Notes under the pieces: model-generated
What the model was told of the DNA's origin: nothing
Databases searched by the model: none
The model's input: only the letters and a program-made list of their open reading frames with translations
Part shown: piece by piece, positions 24,194 through 33,942 of the stretch
Numbering within the stretch: the first letter of the stretch is position 1
How the letters are laid out: each line of letters begins with the position of its first letter
Assembly (NCBI GenBank): GCA_022821545.1
Contig: JAJEDJ010000022.1
Location: 1-64,000 of the forward strand
Length of the DNA stretch: 64,000 nt
Direction: 5' to 3'
From: Caldilineaceae bacterium
GTDB taxonomy: Bacteria > Chloroflexota > Anaerolineae > Caldilineales > Caldilineaceae
Made by a program: the position numbers and the translations under genes

Positions 24194-24961
24194 GTGGCGG
24201 AACTCTACCATGCGGTCGCGCAGGCGATCCGGCAGGATGAACTGTGCGCGGTCGTCACGGTTCTGAGCGGAGACGAAATCGGGCGAAAATTGCTGGTGCG
24301 CCGGGAGCGCAAGGTGGAAGGCAGTTCTTCCGCCGTTGCAGCCGCAGGATCATTGGGACACACGGCCCTGGATCAGGCTGCCCTTGCCCGAGCGGCGGAA
24401 GCAATGGAGGCGCGCCGGACGGCACGCATTTCGTTGCCGGTAGAAGAGCAGGAATGGGATCTTCTGATCGACGTGCATGCGCCGCAGGAGAGGCTGGTCA
24501 TCGTTGGTGCGGTCCACATCGCCATCCCGCTGGTCTCCTTCGCCCGCGAACTGGGTCTATACACGGTGGTTATTGACGCACGTCCGATATTTGCCACGCA
24601 GGACCGATTCGGCCATGTGGACGAGTTGATACGGAGCTGGCCCGACGAGGCTCTGCAGGAGATGAAGCTGAACGAGTCCTCCTATGTCGTCACGTTGACA
24701 CACGACGAAAAACTGGATACGCCCGCGCTGATCTGTGCGTTGAACAGTCCGGTCGGCTACATTGGCGCGCTTGGCTCAAAGCGGACGCACGCCAAACGGG
24801 TAGCGGCTCTGCAAGAGGCCGGCGTGAGCGACCAACAGATTTCCCGCATTCACGCGCCGATTGGGCTCGACCTGGGAGGCCGCAGCCCTGGCGAGATCGC
24901 GCTTGCCATCATGGCAGAGATTGTACAGGTGCGGAATCGCAGCAAGGAGGCGGGCAGATGA
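24194..24961 (+). CDS. XdhC/CoxI family protein, C-terminal Rossmann unit
   Basis: A 255-residue protein from a GTG with GGAGGAAG about 8 bp upstream. Residues 1-80 look like a second, degenerate XdhC_CoxI domain without the Cys motif. The rest is the XdhC C-terminal Rossmann domain ([72 protein letters not shown]). It pairs with the upstream 104-residue unit in molybdenum-cofactor handling. Its stop overlaps the ATG of glcD (ATGA), so the cox and glycolate oxidase genes are directly linked. Confidence 0.87.
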   Translation: MAELYHAVAQAIRQDELCAVVTVLSGDEIGRKLLVRRERKVEGSSSAVAAAGSLGHTALDQAALARAAEAMEARRTARISLPVEEQEWDLLIDVHAPQERLVIVGAVHIAIPLVSFARELGLYTVVIDARPIFATQDRFGHVDELIRSWPDEALQEMKLNESSYVVTLTHDEKLDTPALICALNSPVGYIGALGSKRTHAKRVAALQEAGVSDQQISRIHAPIGLDLGGRSPGEIALAIMAEIVQVRNRSKEAGR

Positions 24962-26403
24962 ATGTTCATCCATTGATCGAAGCGCTGTCGCGCATTTATG
25001 AAACCGACCGCCTCCTGACCCGCCCTGCCCAGTTGATGGCATACGAGTCGGACGCGCTAACGGCATTTCAGCAGAGACCGGCGGCGGTCGTGATCCCGCA
25101 GGACCGCGCGGAGGTAATCGAGACGGTCCGCCTTTGCCACGAGCACAACGTCCCATTCGTCGCGCGTGGGAGCGGCACCAGCCTGTCGGGAGGCTCGTTG
25201 CCGATCGCTGAAGGCATCGTCATAGCCCTGAACCGCCTGGACCGGATCCTGCGGCTGGACGCGGAGGAGCGTATTGCCGTGGTCGAGCCGGGGGTGATCA
25301 ATCTGAAGGTCTCCGAGGCGGCCAAGCCCTACGGCCTCTACTATGCGCCCGATCCATCCAGCCAGTCTATCTGCACGATTGGCGGCAACGTGGCATTTAA
25401 CTCGGGCGGGGCGCACTGTCTGAAGTACGGCATGACAAGCAACCACGTCCTGGGGATGACTGTAGCGCTGCCCGACGGCGAGGTCGTGGAGTTGGGAGGC
25501 GAGAGTCTGGAAGGCGTAGGCCCTGATCTACCCGGCTTTTTCGTGGGCAGCGAGGGACTTTTCGGCGTCGCGCTGGAGATCACGCTGCGACTGCTTCCGA
25601 TCCCGCAGACCTATCGGACCGTGCTGGCGGCGTACGACACGTTGCATGCGGCGGGGGATGCGGTGACGGCGGTGGTCGCTTCCGGGCTGTTGCCGGGGGC
25701 AATCGAGATCATGGACGCGCTGGCGATCAAGGCGGCGGAGGTGGGCGCGAAGGCCGGTTATCCGACGGCGCCGGCGTTGTTGATCGTCGAGTTGGAAGGG
25801 GAAGAGAGCGCGGTGGAGGCCGAGTTCGCGCAATTGATGCAGCTGATCGAGGAGACCGCGCCTGTCGAGGTACGCATGGCCCAGACGGCGGATGAACGCG
25901 CCCGTATCTGGAAGGGGCGCAAGGCAGCTTTCTCGGCGGTTGGCCGGCTGGCCCCGGACTATATCGTACAGGATGGCGTTGTGCCCCGCAGCCGGCTGGG
26001 TGATGCGCTGGCGGAGATCGACCGGCTCAGCGCCGGCTACGGCATCGAAGTGGCAAATGTATTTCATGCCGGGGACGGCAACCTGCATCCGTTGATCCTG
26101 TTTGACGGTCGCGAGGAGGGCGCACTGGAGCGGGCGGAGGAACTGGCCGGCGAAATCCTCGAACTGTGTGTCGAGTTGGGCGGCTCCATCACGGGCGAGC
26201 ACGGGGTCGGCATGGAAAAACGCGCCTTCCTTCCCAAAATGTATGGTCCGCTGGAGATGCAGGCGATGGAGGACGTGCGCCGCAGCGTGGACAGCAGGTC
26301 TCTCTCCAATCGCGGCAAGATGCTGCCGGTGGGTGAGGCCGAGTCGTTGACGCACGCCGGACCCCATCCGCTGGAGAAGGCGGGCGTCATTTTCAGGGAG
26401 TAA
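24958..26403 (+). CDS. glcD: Glycolate oxidase-like FAD subunit
   Basis: A 481-residue FAD-linked oxidase of the GlcD/D-lactate dehydrogenase group. The PCMH FAD-binding domain is seen in [23 protein letters not shown] (about residues 62-84) and [20 protein letters not shown] (about 139-158). The C-terminal FAD-oxidase domain holds [16 protein letters not shown] and [15 protein letters not shown], with the His residues of the active site. Glycolate oxidase oxidises glycolate to glyoxylate with GlcE and GlcF, which both lie downstream. The GAGG site lies inside the xdhC end. Confidence 0.92.
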   Translation: MNVHPLIEALSRIYETDRLLTRPAQLMAYESDALTAFQQRPAAVVIPQDRAEVIETVRLCHEHNVPFVARGSGTSLSGGSLPIAEGIVIALNRLDRILRLDAEERIAVVEPGVINLKVSEAAKPYGLYYAPDPSSQSICTIGGNVAFNSGGAHCLKYGMTSNHVLGMTVALPDGEVVELGGESLEGVGPDLPGFFVGSEGLFGVALEITLRLLPIPQTYRTVLAAYDTLHAAGDAVTAVVASGLLPGAIEIMDALAIKAAEVGAKAGYPTAPALLIVELEGEESAVEAEFAQLMQLIEETAPVEVRMAQTADERARIWKGRKAAFSAVGRLAPDYIVQDGVVPRSRLGDALAEIDRLSAGYGIEVANVFHAGDGNLHPLILFDGREEGALERAEELAGEILELCVELGGSITGEHGVGMEKRAFLPKMYGPLEMQAMEDVRRSVDSRSLSNRGKMLPVGEAESLTHAGPHPLEKAGVIFRE

Positions 26404-26468
26404 GGGGAAGGCCAAGTCCGCGAGAAAAACGCTTTGAAAGAGATTCAAACTTTAAGGGCAGGTGAGAG

Positions 26469-28601
26469 GTGAGAAGAACTGTACTTTTCGCCATTGCCCT
26501 GTTCGTCCTCTCCTTTACCGGCGCGTGTATTCCAAGCGAAGAGCTTTTTCAACCAGGCGCCGCATCTCCTGTTGAACCGCAACCCGAAACGACTGCTGCG
26601 CCGGCGCCGCCCAGCAAAAACATCGCGGTACTGGGAACTGCAGACGCTTTCGAGAAAAGCCATTTTGCGCAGTTGGCGATCGATGGGGATCCGGATTCGA
26701 TCTGGAATTCGCAGCAGCTGGCGCCGCAATGGTTCTCGATCGCGTTCGACAGCTTTTACCTGGTTGACAAAATTGAACTGGTCGTCACGCAGCTGCCCGC
26801 AGGCCCAACTACGCACGAGATCTGGCTGGGGAGCGGTTCCGACACGCGCGTCCTCCAGGAGAGGCTTATCGACGTGGATACGGAAGACGGCCTGACATTG
26901 GAAATAGCGGTCGAACCGCCTCGCAGGCTGAATGAGGTTCTGATTGTAACCCTCAGCAGTCCCAGTTGGGTAGGGTGGCGAGAAGTAAGAGTGTTTGGGT
27001 CGGCTGCCGCCGAGCCATTGGAGGAGGCGGGAAGCGAGACTGATGCCGGCGAACCCGGGCGAACTGAGGCAGAACCGCCTGCGCCGTTGGGGGAGAATGT
27101 CGCGACCGCTGGATCGGCGTTTGCTTCGGCAGGGGAGGAGCTGGCCGGCCAGGCGATTGACGGCAATCCGGACTCATTTTGGACTGCGCAGCTCCCTGCT
27201 CCGCAGTGGTACTCGGTTTCCTTTGACGAACTCTACAATGTTGACAAACTGGAACTGGAGATCGCGCAGTCTCCGGCAGGCCCGACCACGCATGAGATCT
27301 GGCTGGGAAACGGCTCCGGTGCGCGCACGTTGTACAGGAGATTCGACAACCTGCACACGCAAGACGGTCAGACGCTGGAGGTCCCCATCGTTCCCCCGCG
27401 GCGCATCAGCGAGGTGCAGGTCCTGACGCTCGACAGTCCGAGCTGGGTAGCCTGGCGCGAGGTACGTGTGTTTGGTTCGCTCTCCGAAGACCCGGCCGGA
27501 GAGGCAGGGCTGCCGCAGTTCAGTTTGAGCAAGTTCGCCGAGGGGCTTGCATTGCCTGTGCAGGTGACACATGCCGGCGATGGGTCGGGGCGCCTGTTCG
27601 TAGTCGAGCAGGAGGGACGGATCCGCGTCGTGAAGAACGGCGAAGTTGAAGAGGCGCCCTTCCTCGACGTTTCAAGCCGGGTTCGATGCTGCGGAGAACG
27701 GGGTTTGCTGAACGCGGCTTTTCCGCCGGGCTATATCGACAAGCAGTACTTTTACGTGAGTTATACGGACAGAGCCGGGGACACCGTCATCAGCCGTTTC
27801 AGGACGACCGCCGATCCCGACCAGGCCGATCCTGAGAGCGAAGAGGTGGTCCTGCTGATCGCCCAGCCGGACCAGGTCCACAACGGCGGCCGTATCGCTT
27901 TTGGTCCCGACGGATACCTTTATGTCGGCAGCGGCGACGGAGGCCATCCTACGCTCAAGGATGTCGAAAACCGTGCCCAGGACATGGGCACTCTTCTGGG
28001 CAAGATTTTGCGCATCGACGTGGAGTCGGAGGCCAAGCCGTACGGCATCCCGCCGGACAACCCCTTTTTCCAGGTTGACGGTCATCGCGGCGAGATCTGG
28101 GCGCTGGGGCTGCGCAATCCATGGGGCTTTGCCTTTGACCCGGGGACCGGGGACCTTTACATTCCTGATCCGGGCCACATTAAGCGCGAAGAGGTAAACT
28201 TTCAGCCCGCGGGAAGCCGCGGCGGTGAGAACTACGGGTGGGACGTCAAGGAGGGCAGCCGCTGCTTCGAGTCGCTGCCTTGCAGCGCGCAGGGCTTGAT
28301 TTCGCCGGTGGTTGAGTACGATCACGTGTACTCCTGTGCAATCGTGGGTGGCGCCGTCTATCGCGGCAGCGACTATCCGGCACTGCAGGGCGTCTTTTTC
28401 TATGGCGACTTCTGCAGCGGCAGAGTCTGGGGGTTGAAACGGTCGGAGGCCGATTCGGACCGAAGCATCTATGAAGGCTGGCTGAGCACACTGCCCGTGA
28501 ATGCGAGAGTCCCGGTCAGCAGCGTGGGCGAGGATGAAGAAGGCAACGCGTACGTCACCGGATACCAGGACGGCGCTCTCTACATGATTACGGGGGAATA
28601 G
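26469..28601 (+). CDS. Lipoprotein: two discoidin-like domains and a PQQ-type sugar dehydrogenase
   Basis: A 710-residue exported protein. The signal ends in FTGAC (Cys20), a lipobox-like site, although -3 is Thr. Two homologous F5/8C (discoidin)-like units follow at about 45-178 and 195-335. They share the patterns AIDG-[DN]-PDS-x-W, PAGPTTHEIWLG and SPSWV-x-WREVRVFGS. Residues about 350-705 match the glucose/sorbosone dehydrogenase beta-propeller (HAGDGSGRLFVVEQEGRIRV, HNGGRIAFGPDGYLYVGSGDGG, GLRNPWGFAFDP). Such enzymes oxidise sugars using PQQ and Ca. The discoidin pair may hold it on a polysaccharide. It is placed between glcD and glcE; the GTG start has a purine-rich site (GGTGAGAG). Confidence 0.88.
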   Translation: MRRTVLFAIALFVLSFTGACIPSEELFQPGAASPVEPQPETTAAPAPPSKNIAVLGTADAFEKSHFAQLAIDGDPDSIWNSQQLAPQWFSIAFDSFYLVDKIELVVTQLPAGPTTHEIWLGSGSDTRVLQERLIDVDTEDGLTLEIAVEPPRRLNEVLIVTLSSPSWVGWREVRVFGSAAAEPLEEAGSETDAGEPGRTEAEPPAPLGENVATAGSAFASAGEELAGQAIDGNPDSFWTAQLPAPQWYSVSFDELYNVDKLELEIAQSPAGPTTHEIWLGNGSGARTLYRRFDNLHTQDGQTLEVPIVPPRRISEVQVLTLDSPSWVAWREVRVFGSLSEDPAGEAGLPQFSLSKFAEGLALPVQVTHAGDGSGRLFVVEQEGRIRVVKNGEVEEAPFLDVSSRVRCCGERGLLNAAFPPGYIDKQYFYVSYTDRAGDTVISRFRTTADPDQADPESEEVVLLIAQPDQVHNGGRIAFGPDGYLYVGSGDGGHPTLKDVENRAQDMGTLLGKILRIDVESEAKPYGIPPDNPFFQVDGHRGEIWALGLRNPWGFAFDPGTGDLYIPDPGHIKREEVNFQPAGSRGGENYGWDVKEGSRCFESLPCSAQGLISPVVEYDHVYSCAIVGGAVYRGSDYPALQGVFFYGDFCSGRVWGLKRSEADSDRSIYEGWLSTLPVNARVPVSSVGEDEEGNAYVTGYQDGALYMITGE

Positions 28602-28636
28602 GGAAGCGATGTTACCGTCGGCAAGAAAGCTGAACT

Positions 28637-29809
28637 ATGAATAGCGTTGCTGAAATCCAGGATGCCGTGCGGGGAGCGAAGAGAGTGAGAGTCCGGGGCG
28701 GCGGCTCCAAACCGGCTTTGTCGCTGCGAAGCTGCCAGGATAACGCAGAGACGCTCGACCTGTCCGGATTGAAAGGCGTCATCGACTATCAGCCCGACGA
28801 ATACACTTTTACCGCCCGCGCCGGCACACGCGTTGCGGATATGGCGGCGCTGCTGGCTGAAGAAGGACAGTACCTGCCCTTCGACCCGCCGCTGGCTGAA
28901 CGCGGGGCAACGCTGGGCGGCACGGTCGCGGCCGGCCTGAGCGGGGCAGGACGCTACCGCTACGGGGGCATTCGCGATTTCCTGATCGGAATTCGCTTTG
29001 TCGATGGGCGGGGTCAGGAGATTCGGGGCGGGGGAACGGTGGTAAAGAACGCGGCCGGATTCGACTTCCCCAAGCTGTTTGTCGGCAGCCTGGGAAGACT
29101 GGGCATATTGACCGAATTGACCTTCAAGGTGTTCCCACAGCCGGCGGCGTTTGCGACGGTGGCGGCCGAATTTGACGGGCTTTCCGATCTGCTGGGCGCT
29201 CTGAACGCGGTGACGCGCAGCGCCATCGACCTGCACGCGGTCGATTTTGCGCCGGCGAAGGAGGGATGGACCCTCTGGGTACGGATAGGCGGACTGCCGA
29301 CCGTTCTGCAGGAACGGGCGCAGGCGTTGCAGTCCGTCGTATCGACAGGCGTCGGGCGCACGAGCCGTCTTTCCCTGTACCGGGAGCAGGAGGAAGGAAA
29401 CCTGTGGAAGACGGCGCGGTCGATGAGATGGCTCACGGAGGGCGCTGGGCTGGTTCGGATCCCTCTGACACCGCAGCGGATCCCGGCGGTGGAGGAGGCG
29501 CTCAGCGGCGCCAATGCGACGACGCGGCGCTATAGCGTCGGCGGGAATCTGCTCTGGCTGGGCTGGCCGGACGTATCGGCGCCGGAGGAAGGAGAACGGG
29601 AGGCGCCCCAGGACCTTCACTGTCTTTTGCTGGATCTGGACTTGCAGGGTATACAGTTGATTGGCCGCGCGCGGCGCGGGATAGCGCAAGGCAAGGGAGA
29701 CTACGGAGAAGGCGAAGAAAGTCCTCTGCTGGGCCGGCAGCTGCAGAACGCCTTCCTGCGGCGGATCGCGGCGGCCCTGGACCCAGAGGGAAGATTTGAA
29801 CCATGGTAA
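28637..29809 (+). CDS. glcE: Glycolate oxidase-like FAD-binding subunit GlcE
   Basis: A 390-residue FAD-binding protein of the GlcE type, with only the N-terminal PCMH domain conserved: VRVRGGGSKPAL, TFTARAGTRVADMAALLAEEGQYLPFDPP and TLGGTVAAGLSGAGRYRYGGIRDF. The second half is more divergent. It is expected to form a complex with GlcD and GlcF. The start follows the sugar dehydrogenase by 35 bp with AAGAAAG as a weak ribosome site. Confidence 0.85.
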   Translation: MNSVAEIQDAVRGAKRVRVRGGGSKPALSLRSCQDNAETLDLSGLKGVIDYQPDEYTFTARAGTRVADMAALLAEEGQYLPFDPPLAERGATLGGTVAAGLSGAGRYRYGGIRDFLIGIRFVDGRGQEIRGGGTVVKNAAGFDFPKLFVGSLGRLGILTELTFKVFPQPAAFATVAAEFDGLSDLLGALNAVTRSAIDLHAVDFAPAKEGWTLWVRIGGLPTVLQERAQALQSVVSTGVGRTSRLSLYREQEEGNLWKTARSMRWLTEGAGLVRIPLTPQRIPAVEEALSGANATTRRYSVGGNLLWLGWPDVSAPEEGEREAPQDLHCLLLDLDLQGIQLIGRARRGIAQGKGDYGEGEESPLLGRQLQNAFLRRIAAALDPEGRFEPW

Positions 29810-29849
29810 CGACAGCCAAAGTCAAGAAGAATGACAGAGGAGAAAGCTG

Positions 29850-30818
29850 ATGAGAGCGATTCAAGTGCAAGAGGTCGGCGACCCCAGTGTGCTGCAGTGC
29901 GTTGACGCACCGACACCGGAGCCGGGCGCGGGGGAAGCGCGCGTAAAGATCGAAGTGGCAGGCGTCAACTTTATCGACACCTACCATCGTCGGGGATGGT
30001 ATCCGCTGCCGCTGCCGTTCACACCCGGCGTCGAAGGCGCGGGAATCGTCGATGCCGTCGGGGAGGGTGTAACCGAAGTGGCGGTGGGCGACGCGGTGGC
30101 CTACGGAATGCAGACCGGCTCCTATGCCGAATACGCGATCGTCCCTTCCAGGATTCTCGTCCCTCGTCCGGATGGCGTGAATGCGCAGCACGGGGCAGCG
30201 GCGATGATTCAGGGGATGACGGCCCACTACCTGGCGTGCAGCACGTATCCGTTGAAGGCGGGCGACACATGTCTGGTCCATGCTGCGGCCGGGGGCACCG
30301 GCGCACTGCTGGTACAGATCGCAAAGCTGCGAGGCGCACGGGTGCTCGGCACGGTATCCACCGCTGAGAAGGCGCGCATCGCGGAGGCGGCAGGCGCCGA
30401 CGCCACGATCCGCTATACCGAAGTTGACTTTGCGGAAGCGGTACGCGACCTGACCGACGGGGAAGGTGTGGAGGTCGTGTATGATTCGGTCGGCATCGCC
30501 ACCTTCGACAAGAGCCTGGACTGTTTGAAGCCGCGCGGATACATGGTGCTGTTCGGCCAGGCGAGCGGCGTGGTACCGACGCTCGACCCGCAGGTCCTCA
30601 ACCAGAAGGGCTCGCTGTTCCTGACCCGGCCCACGCTCGCCTCCCACATGCTGACGCGGGCGGAGCTTGAAGGCCGCGCCAGTGACGTCTTTAGCTGGAT
30701 TGCGGAGGGCAAGCTGGAGTTCCGAATCGACCGCACTTTCCCGCTTGAAGACGCGGAGGGCGCCCATACCTACCTGGAGGCGCGCCAGACCAAGGGAAAG
30801 GTCCTGTTGACCACATGA
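29850..30818 (+). CDS. Quinone oxidoreductase (zinc-independent MDR family)
   Basis: A 322-residue medium-chain reductase of the QOR type. The N-terminal GroES-like domain lacks the zinc ligands. The NADPH motif is [19 protein letters not shown] near residue 150. [27 protein letters not shown] and YDSVG are typical of NADPH:quinone reductase. It is placed between glcE and glcF (20 bp before glcF) and so probably shares their transcript; it might reduce quinone-like by-products. AGAGGAGA lies 7 bp before the ATG. Confidence 0.9.
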   Translation: MRAIQVQEVGDPSVLQCVDAPTPEPGAGEARVKIEVAGVNFIDTYHRRGWYPLPLPFTPGVEGAGIVDAVGEGVTEVAVGDAVAYGMQTGSYAEYAIVPSRILVPRPDGVNAQHGAAAMIQGMTAHYLACSTYPLKAGDTCLVHAAAGGTGALLVQIAKLRGARVLGTVSTAEKARIAEAAGADATIRYTEVDFAEAVRDLTDGEGVEVVYDSVGIATFDKSLDCLKPRGYMVLFGQASGVVPTLDPQVLNQKGSLFLTRPTLASHMLTRAELEGRASDVFSWIAEGKLEFRIDRTFPLEDAEGAHTYLEARQTKGKVLLTT

Positions 30819-30837
30819 CGCCAGAGGTTGCGATCCC

Positions 30838-32094
30838 ATGCGCCACTCAATTCCGGTAGAGTCTCTCGGTCCCCAAGCGCCATCGATGGCGGAAGCGGTC
30901 GCCAGCTGCGTCCATTGCGGCTTCTGCCTGCCCGCGTGCCCGACATACCTGGCGTTGGGCGAGGAGATGGACTCACCGCGCGGGCGGATCCTGCTGATGA
31001 AGGGCGCTCTTGAAGGAGAGCTCTCCCAGGAGGATGTTCTGCCTCACATAGATCGATGTCTGGGCTGCCTGGCCTGCGTTACGGCCTGCCCTTCCGGAGT
31101 CGAGTACGGCGAACTGCTCACGCCTTTCCGGGAGATGACGGAGAAGCGGCGCAGCCGTTCCGCCATGGAGGCGTTGACGCGGACCCTGACGAACCAGACG
31201 CTCCCCTACCCCGGTCGATTTCGCGCGGCAGCTGTTTTGGGACGTTTTACGAAAGTTTTCAAACCGTTTCTGCCCGAGGCGCTGCGAACGATGCTCGATC
31301 TGTTGCCTGACAGACTGCCGCCGCCGGTCCCGCTGCCGGAGATTTCGCCGGCGCGGGGCAGTCGGCGGGCGCGGGTCGCGCTGCTGAGCGGATGTGTGCA
31401 ACAGGTATTGACGCCCGGAATCAACCGCGCCACCGTCGACGTCCTGACGAGCAACGGTGTCGAGGTGGTCATCCCGCGGCGCCAGGGCTGTTGCGGCGCG
31501 CTTTCGATGCACGGCGGCGCGGCAGACCAGGCGCGGGCGCTGGCCAGACACAACTTCAACGCGTTCAACCTGGGCGAAGTCGATGCGGTTGTGACCAACG
31601 CGGCCGGGTGCGGGTCCGGCATGCACGAGTACCCGTTGCTGTTTGCGGGCGAGCCAGAAGAGCAGGCGGCGCGAGACTTTGCCGGGAAAGTGCAGGATGT
31701 TACCGTCTTCCTGGATGCCCTCGGCATCGAGCCGCCGCCGGCGCTTCCTGAGCCAATGACGGTCGCGTATCACGACGCCTGCCACCTGGCGCACGCGCAG
31801 GGCGTGACGGACGCGCCGCGCCGTCTGCTGGGTGCCGTTCCGAATCTTACTCTTGTACCAATCCCGGAGGGTGATATCTGCTGTGGGTCAGCGGGGAGTT
31901 ATAACATCGAACAGCCGGAGATTGCCGCCCAGTTGGGCCAGCGTAAGGCGGAAGCCATCCTCGGCACCGGTGCGCAGGCCGTGGTCACCGGCAACATCGG
32001 CTGCATGACCCAGATCGACAGCCATCTGCGCAGGCTCGGGAAGCCGTTGCCTGTTTACCACACGGTTGAGCTTCTAAACGGTAGCGAGGAGTGA
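30838..32094 (+). CDS. glcF: Glycolate oxidase-like iron-sulfur subunit
   Basis: A 418-residue protein with two 4Fe-4S motifs (C24-x2-C27-x2-C30-x3-C34-P and C74-x2-C77-x2-C80-x3-C84-P) and two CCG (Cys-rich) domains: [12 protein letters not shown]...RQGCCGAL and [13 protein letters not shown]...[11 protein letters not shown]. This is the GlcF layout, in which electrons from the flavin subunits pass to quinone at the membrane. It completes a dispersed glcD-glcE-glcF set. The next gene is convergent (minus strand) with 92 bp between them and no clear terminator. Confidence 0.92.
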   Translation: MRHSIPVESLGPQAPSMAEAVASCVHCGFCLPACPTYLALGEEMDSPRGRILLMKGALEGELSQEDVLPHIDRCLGCLACVTACPSGVEYGELLTPFREMTEKRRSRSAMEALTRTLTNQTLPYPGRFRAAAVLGRFTKVFKPFLPEALRTMLDLLPDRLPPPVPLPEISPARGSRRARVALLSGCVQQVLTPGINRATVDVLTSNGVEVVIPRRQGCCGALSMHGGAADQARALARHNFNAFNLGEVDAVVTNAAGCGSGMHEYPLLFAGEPEEQAARDFAGKVQDVTVFLDALGIEPPPALPEPMTVAYHDACHLAHAQGVTDAPRRLLGAVPNLTLVPIPEGDICCGSAGSYNIEQPEIAAQLGQRKAEAILGTGAQAVVTGNIGCMTQIDSHLRRLGKPLPVYHTVELLNGSEE

Positions 32095-32186
32095 CCAGGA
32101 AAGCCTCGCAGGACCCTCCGGGCTATCGGGCTCCGTCAAGTGGACTTCAATGCGTTTCGGCGGCGAACCGCACCTTCTCCTCTCTT

Positions 32187-33092
32187 TCAGTCGACCAGGA
32201 TCGGGAAGCCTGAGTCGCGGGTCAGCTGGGCGTACAGTTGACTCAGTCGCTGGGTGAACGGCCCGCCGTCTCCCGTACCGATGGCGCGGCCGTCCAATTC
32301 GATCACCGGCGTCAGTTCGCCCATCGTGCCCGTGCAGAACAGTTCATCGGCCCGGTAGAGCTCAGGCAGAGAGATGTCGCGCACCTCCGCGAGGATGCCG
32401 TGCGAGTGACACAGGTCCAACACTGTGGCGCGGGTTATCCCTTCGGGGCAGGCGTGCGTGTGGGGTGTGGCGACCACGCCGCGTTTGACCAGGAACAGGT
32501 GGGTGGCGTTCGTTTCGGACACGAATCCGTTCAGGTCCAGCATCACGGCATCGTCAACGCCGGCCGCATTGGCCTGGATCTTGGCCAGAATCGAGTTAAG
32601 CATATTGCAGGAGTGGATGTTCTGGTCAAGGCAGTCCGGAGGAATGCGGCGGATGCCGGACGTGATCAAGCGGATGCCGCCGCGGTCGTAGACCGGCGGC
32701 TTGTGTTCGGCCAGTACGATCAGCGTCGTGCCGCTCGTATTGATGCGGGGGTCCATACCGCTGGTGTATTTGACGCCGCGGGTGAGGGTCAGGCGGATGT
32801 GGACGTTGTCCTGCATCTCATTCGCCTTTAGCGTCCGCCTCACTTGCTCCACGATCTCCTCATTGGAAGGAACTCCTTCATAGGCGAGTGCCTTGGCGCC
32901 GTCCTGGAGACGGGCCAGATGCTCCTCCAGTTTGAAGATTCGCCCGTTGTAGAGCCGCAGGCCCTCCCAGACGGCATCACCGTTTTGCACGGAAGAATCA
33001 AAGGGGCTTACACCTGCCTCGTCTCTATGGACGATGCGCCCGTTGACGTTGACCAGAAGATGGCGATTGGCTTCGTAGAATTTCTGTAACAT
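32187..33092 (-). CDS. Class IV aminotransferase-like protein with Lys to His change
   Basis: A 301-residue fold-type IV PLP protein related to BCAT and D-amino acid transaminase. Landmarks include the N-terminal FDSSVQNGDAVWEGLRLYNG, VSETNATHLF and the C-terminal TGTMGELTPVIELDGR. In D-amino acid transaminase the internal aldimine Lys lies in IKSLNLL; the equivalent segment here reads NIH160-SCNML, so the PLP Lys is replaced by His, unless K171 (LAK) is used. This matches what I recall of the C-terminal half of plant branched-chain aminotransferase-like proteins. It follows the sulfotransferase-like gene by 50 bp in the same direction. Activity as a transaminase is doubtful. Confidence 0.82.
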   Translation of the reverse strand: MLQKFYEANRHLLVNVNGRIVHRDEAGVSPFDSSVQNGDAVWEGLRLYNGRIFKLEEHLARLQDGAKALAYEGVPSNEEIVEQVRRTLKANEMQDNVHIRLTLTRGVKYTSGMDPRINTSGTTLIVLAEHKPPVYDRGGIRLITSGIRRIPPDCLDQNIHSCNMLNSILAKIQANAAGVDDAVMLDLNGFVSETNATHLFLVKRGVVATPHTHACPEGITRATVLDLCHSHGILAEVRDISLPELYRADELFCTGTMGELTPVIELDGRAIGTGDGGPFTQRLSQLYAQLTRDSGFPILVD

Positions 33093-33142
33093 CGTTCAGA
33101 ACACCAAGGCTCAACAGTGGGGAGCCGCTAACCCGACAGCTG

Positions 33143-33886
33143 TCACTGATCACGATCTCTGGTCGTCAGGCGGAAACGGTAGAGTTCCCGGTAGGCCTCC
33201 TGCGCCTGGGAGAGCAGGTCCTGAAGTTGCGGAGGCGGCGCTTCCTCTTTGGGAATGTACGGGGCGAAGGCGGTTGACTTTTCCACGGCCGCGTACCAGT
33301 AGGGCGCCCAGACACCGTCACTGTCGCGACGGCCCGGCGGCCAGGAGAGCATTTGCTCGGAGAATGGCACTGAAACGGCTTCACACAGCAGTGTGAGCGT
33401 GCCGCGGGGATCCTCCAGCACGTCCCGACTGTCGATAACGGGAGGAGTCGAGCCGGAGTTGCGGCGGACCGTTTCGAACAGCCGCAACAGTTGCGGGAAG
33501 CCGAGATCCGACATTGTGGGTTGTGCCCGCACTTTGATGTAAGAGGTGATAACCTCGGCGGGCGACCGGATCAGAAAGCAGTTTGTCAGCTTGTCCATCC
33601 AGTCCAGCTCGATATGGTCCAACATGTGATGGGCCATATGCTTTTGATACCAGATCGCGGCGCCCGCGGGCAGAGGGCCCTTGGTCAGATTGCGGGCGAC
33701 GATGCGCCAGTCGGTCTCGTAGCGGGCAATGATTTCATCACTCGCCGGGTGATCGATGCCGGTAACCTGAAGGTAGTGAGCATAGAACGGCTCGTCGATC
33801 ACAGACGTGTCCGGCCGATTTTCCCAGGCGCGCATGAGTGCCGTCGAGATGGTGCGGGGCGCGCACCACATTGCGATTCGAGTCAT
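33143..33886 (-). CDS. Sulfotransferase-like P-loop protein
   Basis: A 247-residue protein starting MTRIAMWCAPRTISTALMRAWENR. The phosphosulfate-binding loop A-P-R-T-I-S-T-A is the degenerate form seen in the aminotransferase-associated sulfotransferase family. The 3' phosphate region may be FLIRSPAEVITSYIK (R-S-P-x4-x-S-Y). It is upstream of the class IV aminotransferase-like gene in the order in which the two domains occur fused in plants. A substrate is not known, and the enzyme may bind a nucleotide without moving sulfate. Confidence 0.8.
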   Translation of the reverse strand: MTRIAMWCAPRTISTALMRAWENRPDTSVIDEPFYAHYLQVTGIDHPASDEIIARYETDWRIVARNLTKGPLPAGAAIWYQKHMAHHMLDHIELDWMDKLTNCFLIRSPAEVITSYIKVRAQPTMSDLGFPQLLRLFETVRRNSGSTPPVIDSRDVLEDPRGTLTLLCEAVSVPFSEQMLSWPPGRRDSDGVWAPYWYAAVEKSTAFAPYIPKEEAPPPQLQDLLSQAQEAYRELYRFRLTTRDRDQ

Positions 33887-33942
33887 GTTGGTCCTGAAAC
33901 TGCAGTCGATATACGTTGGCGGTTAACTGTCCGCTGCCATAT

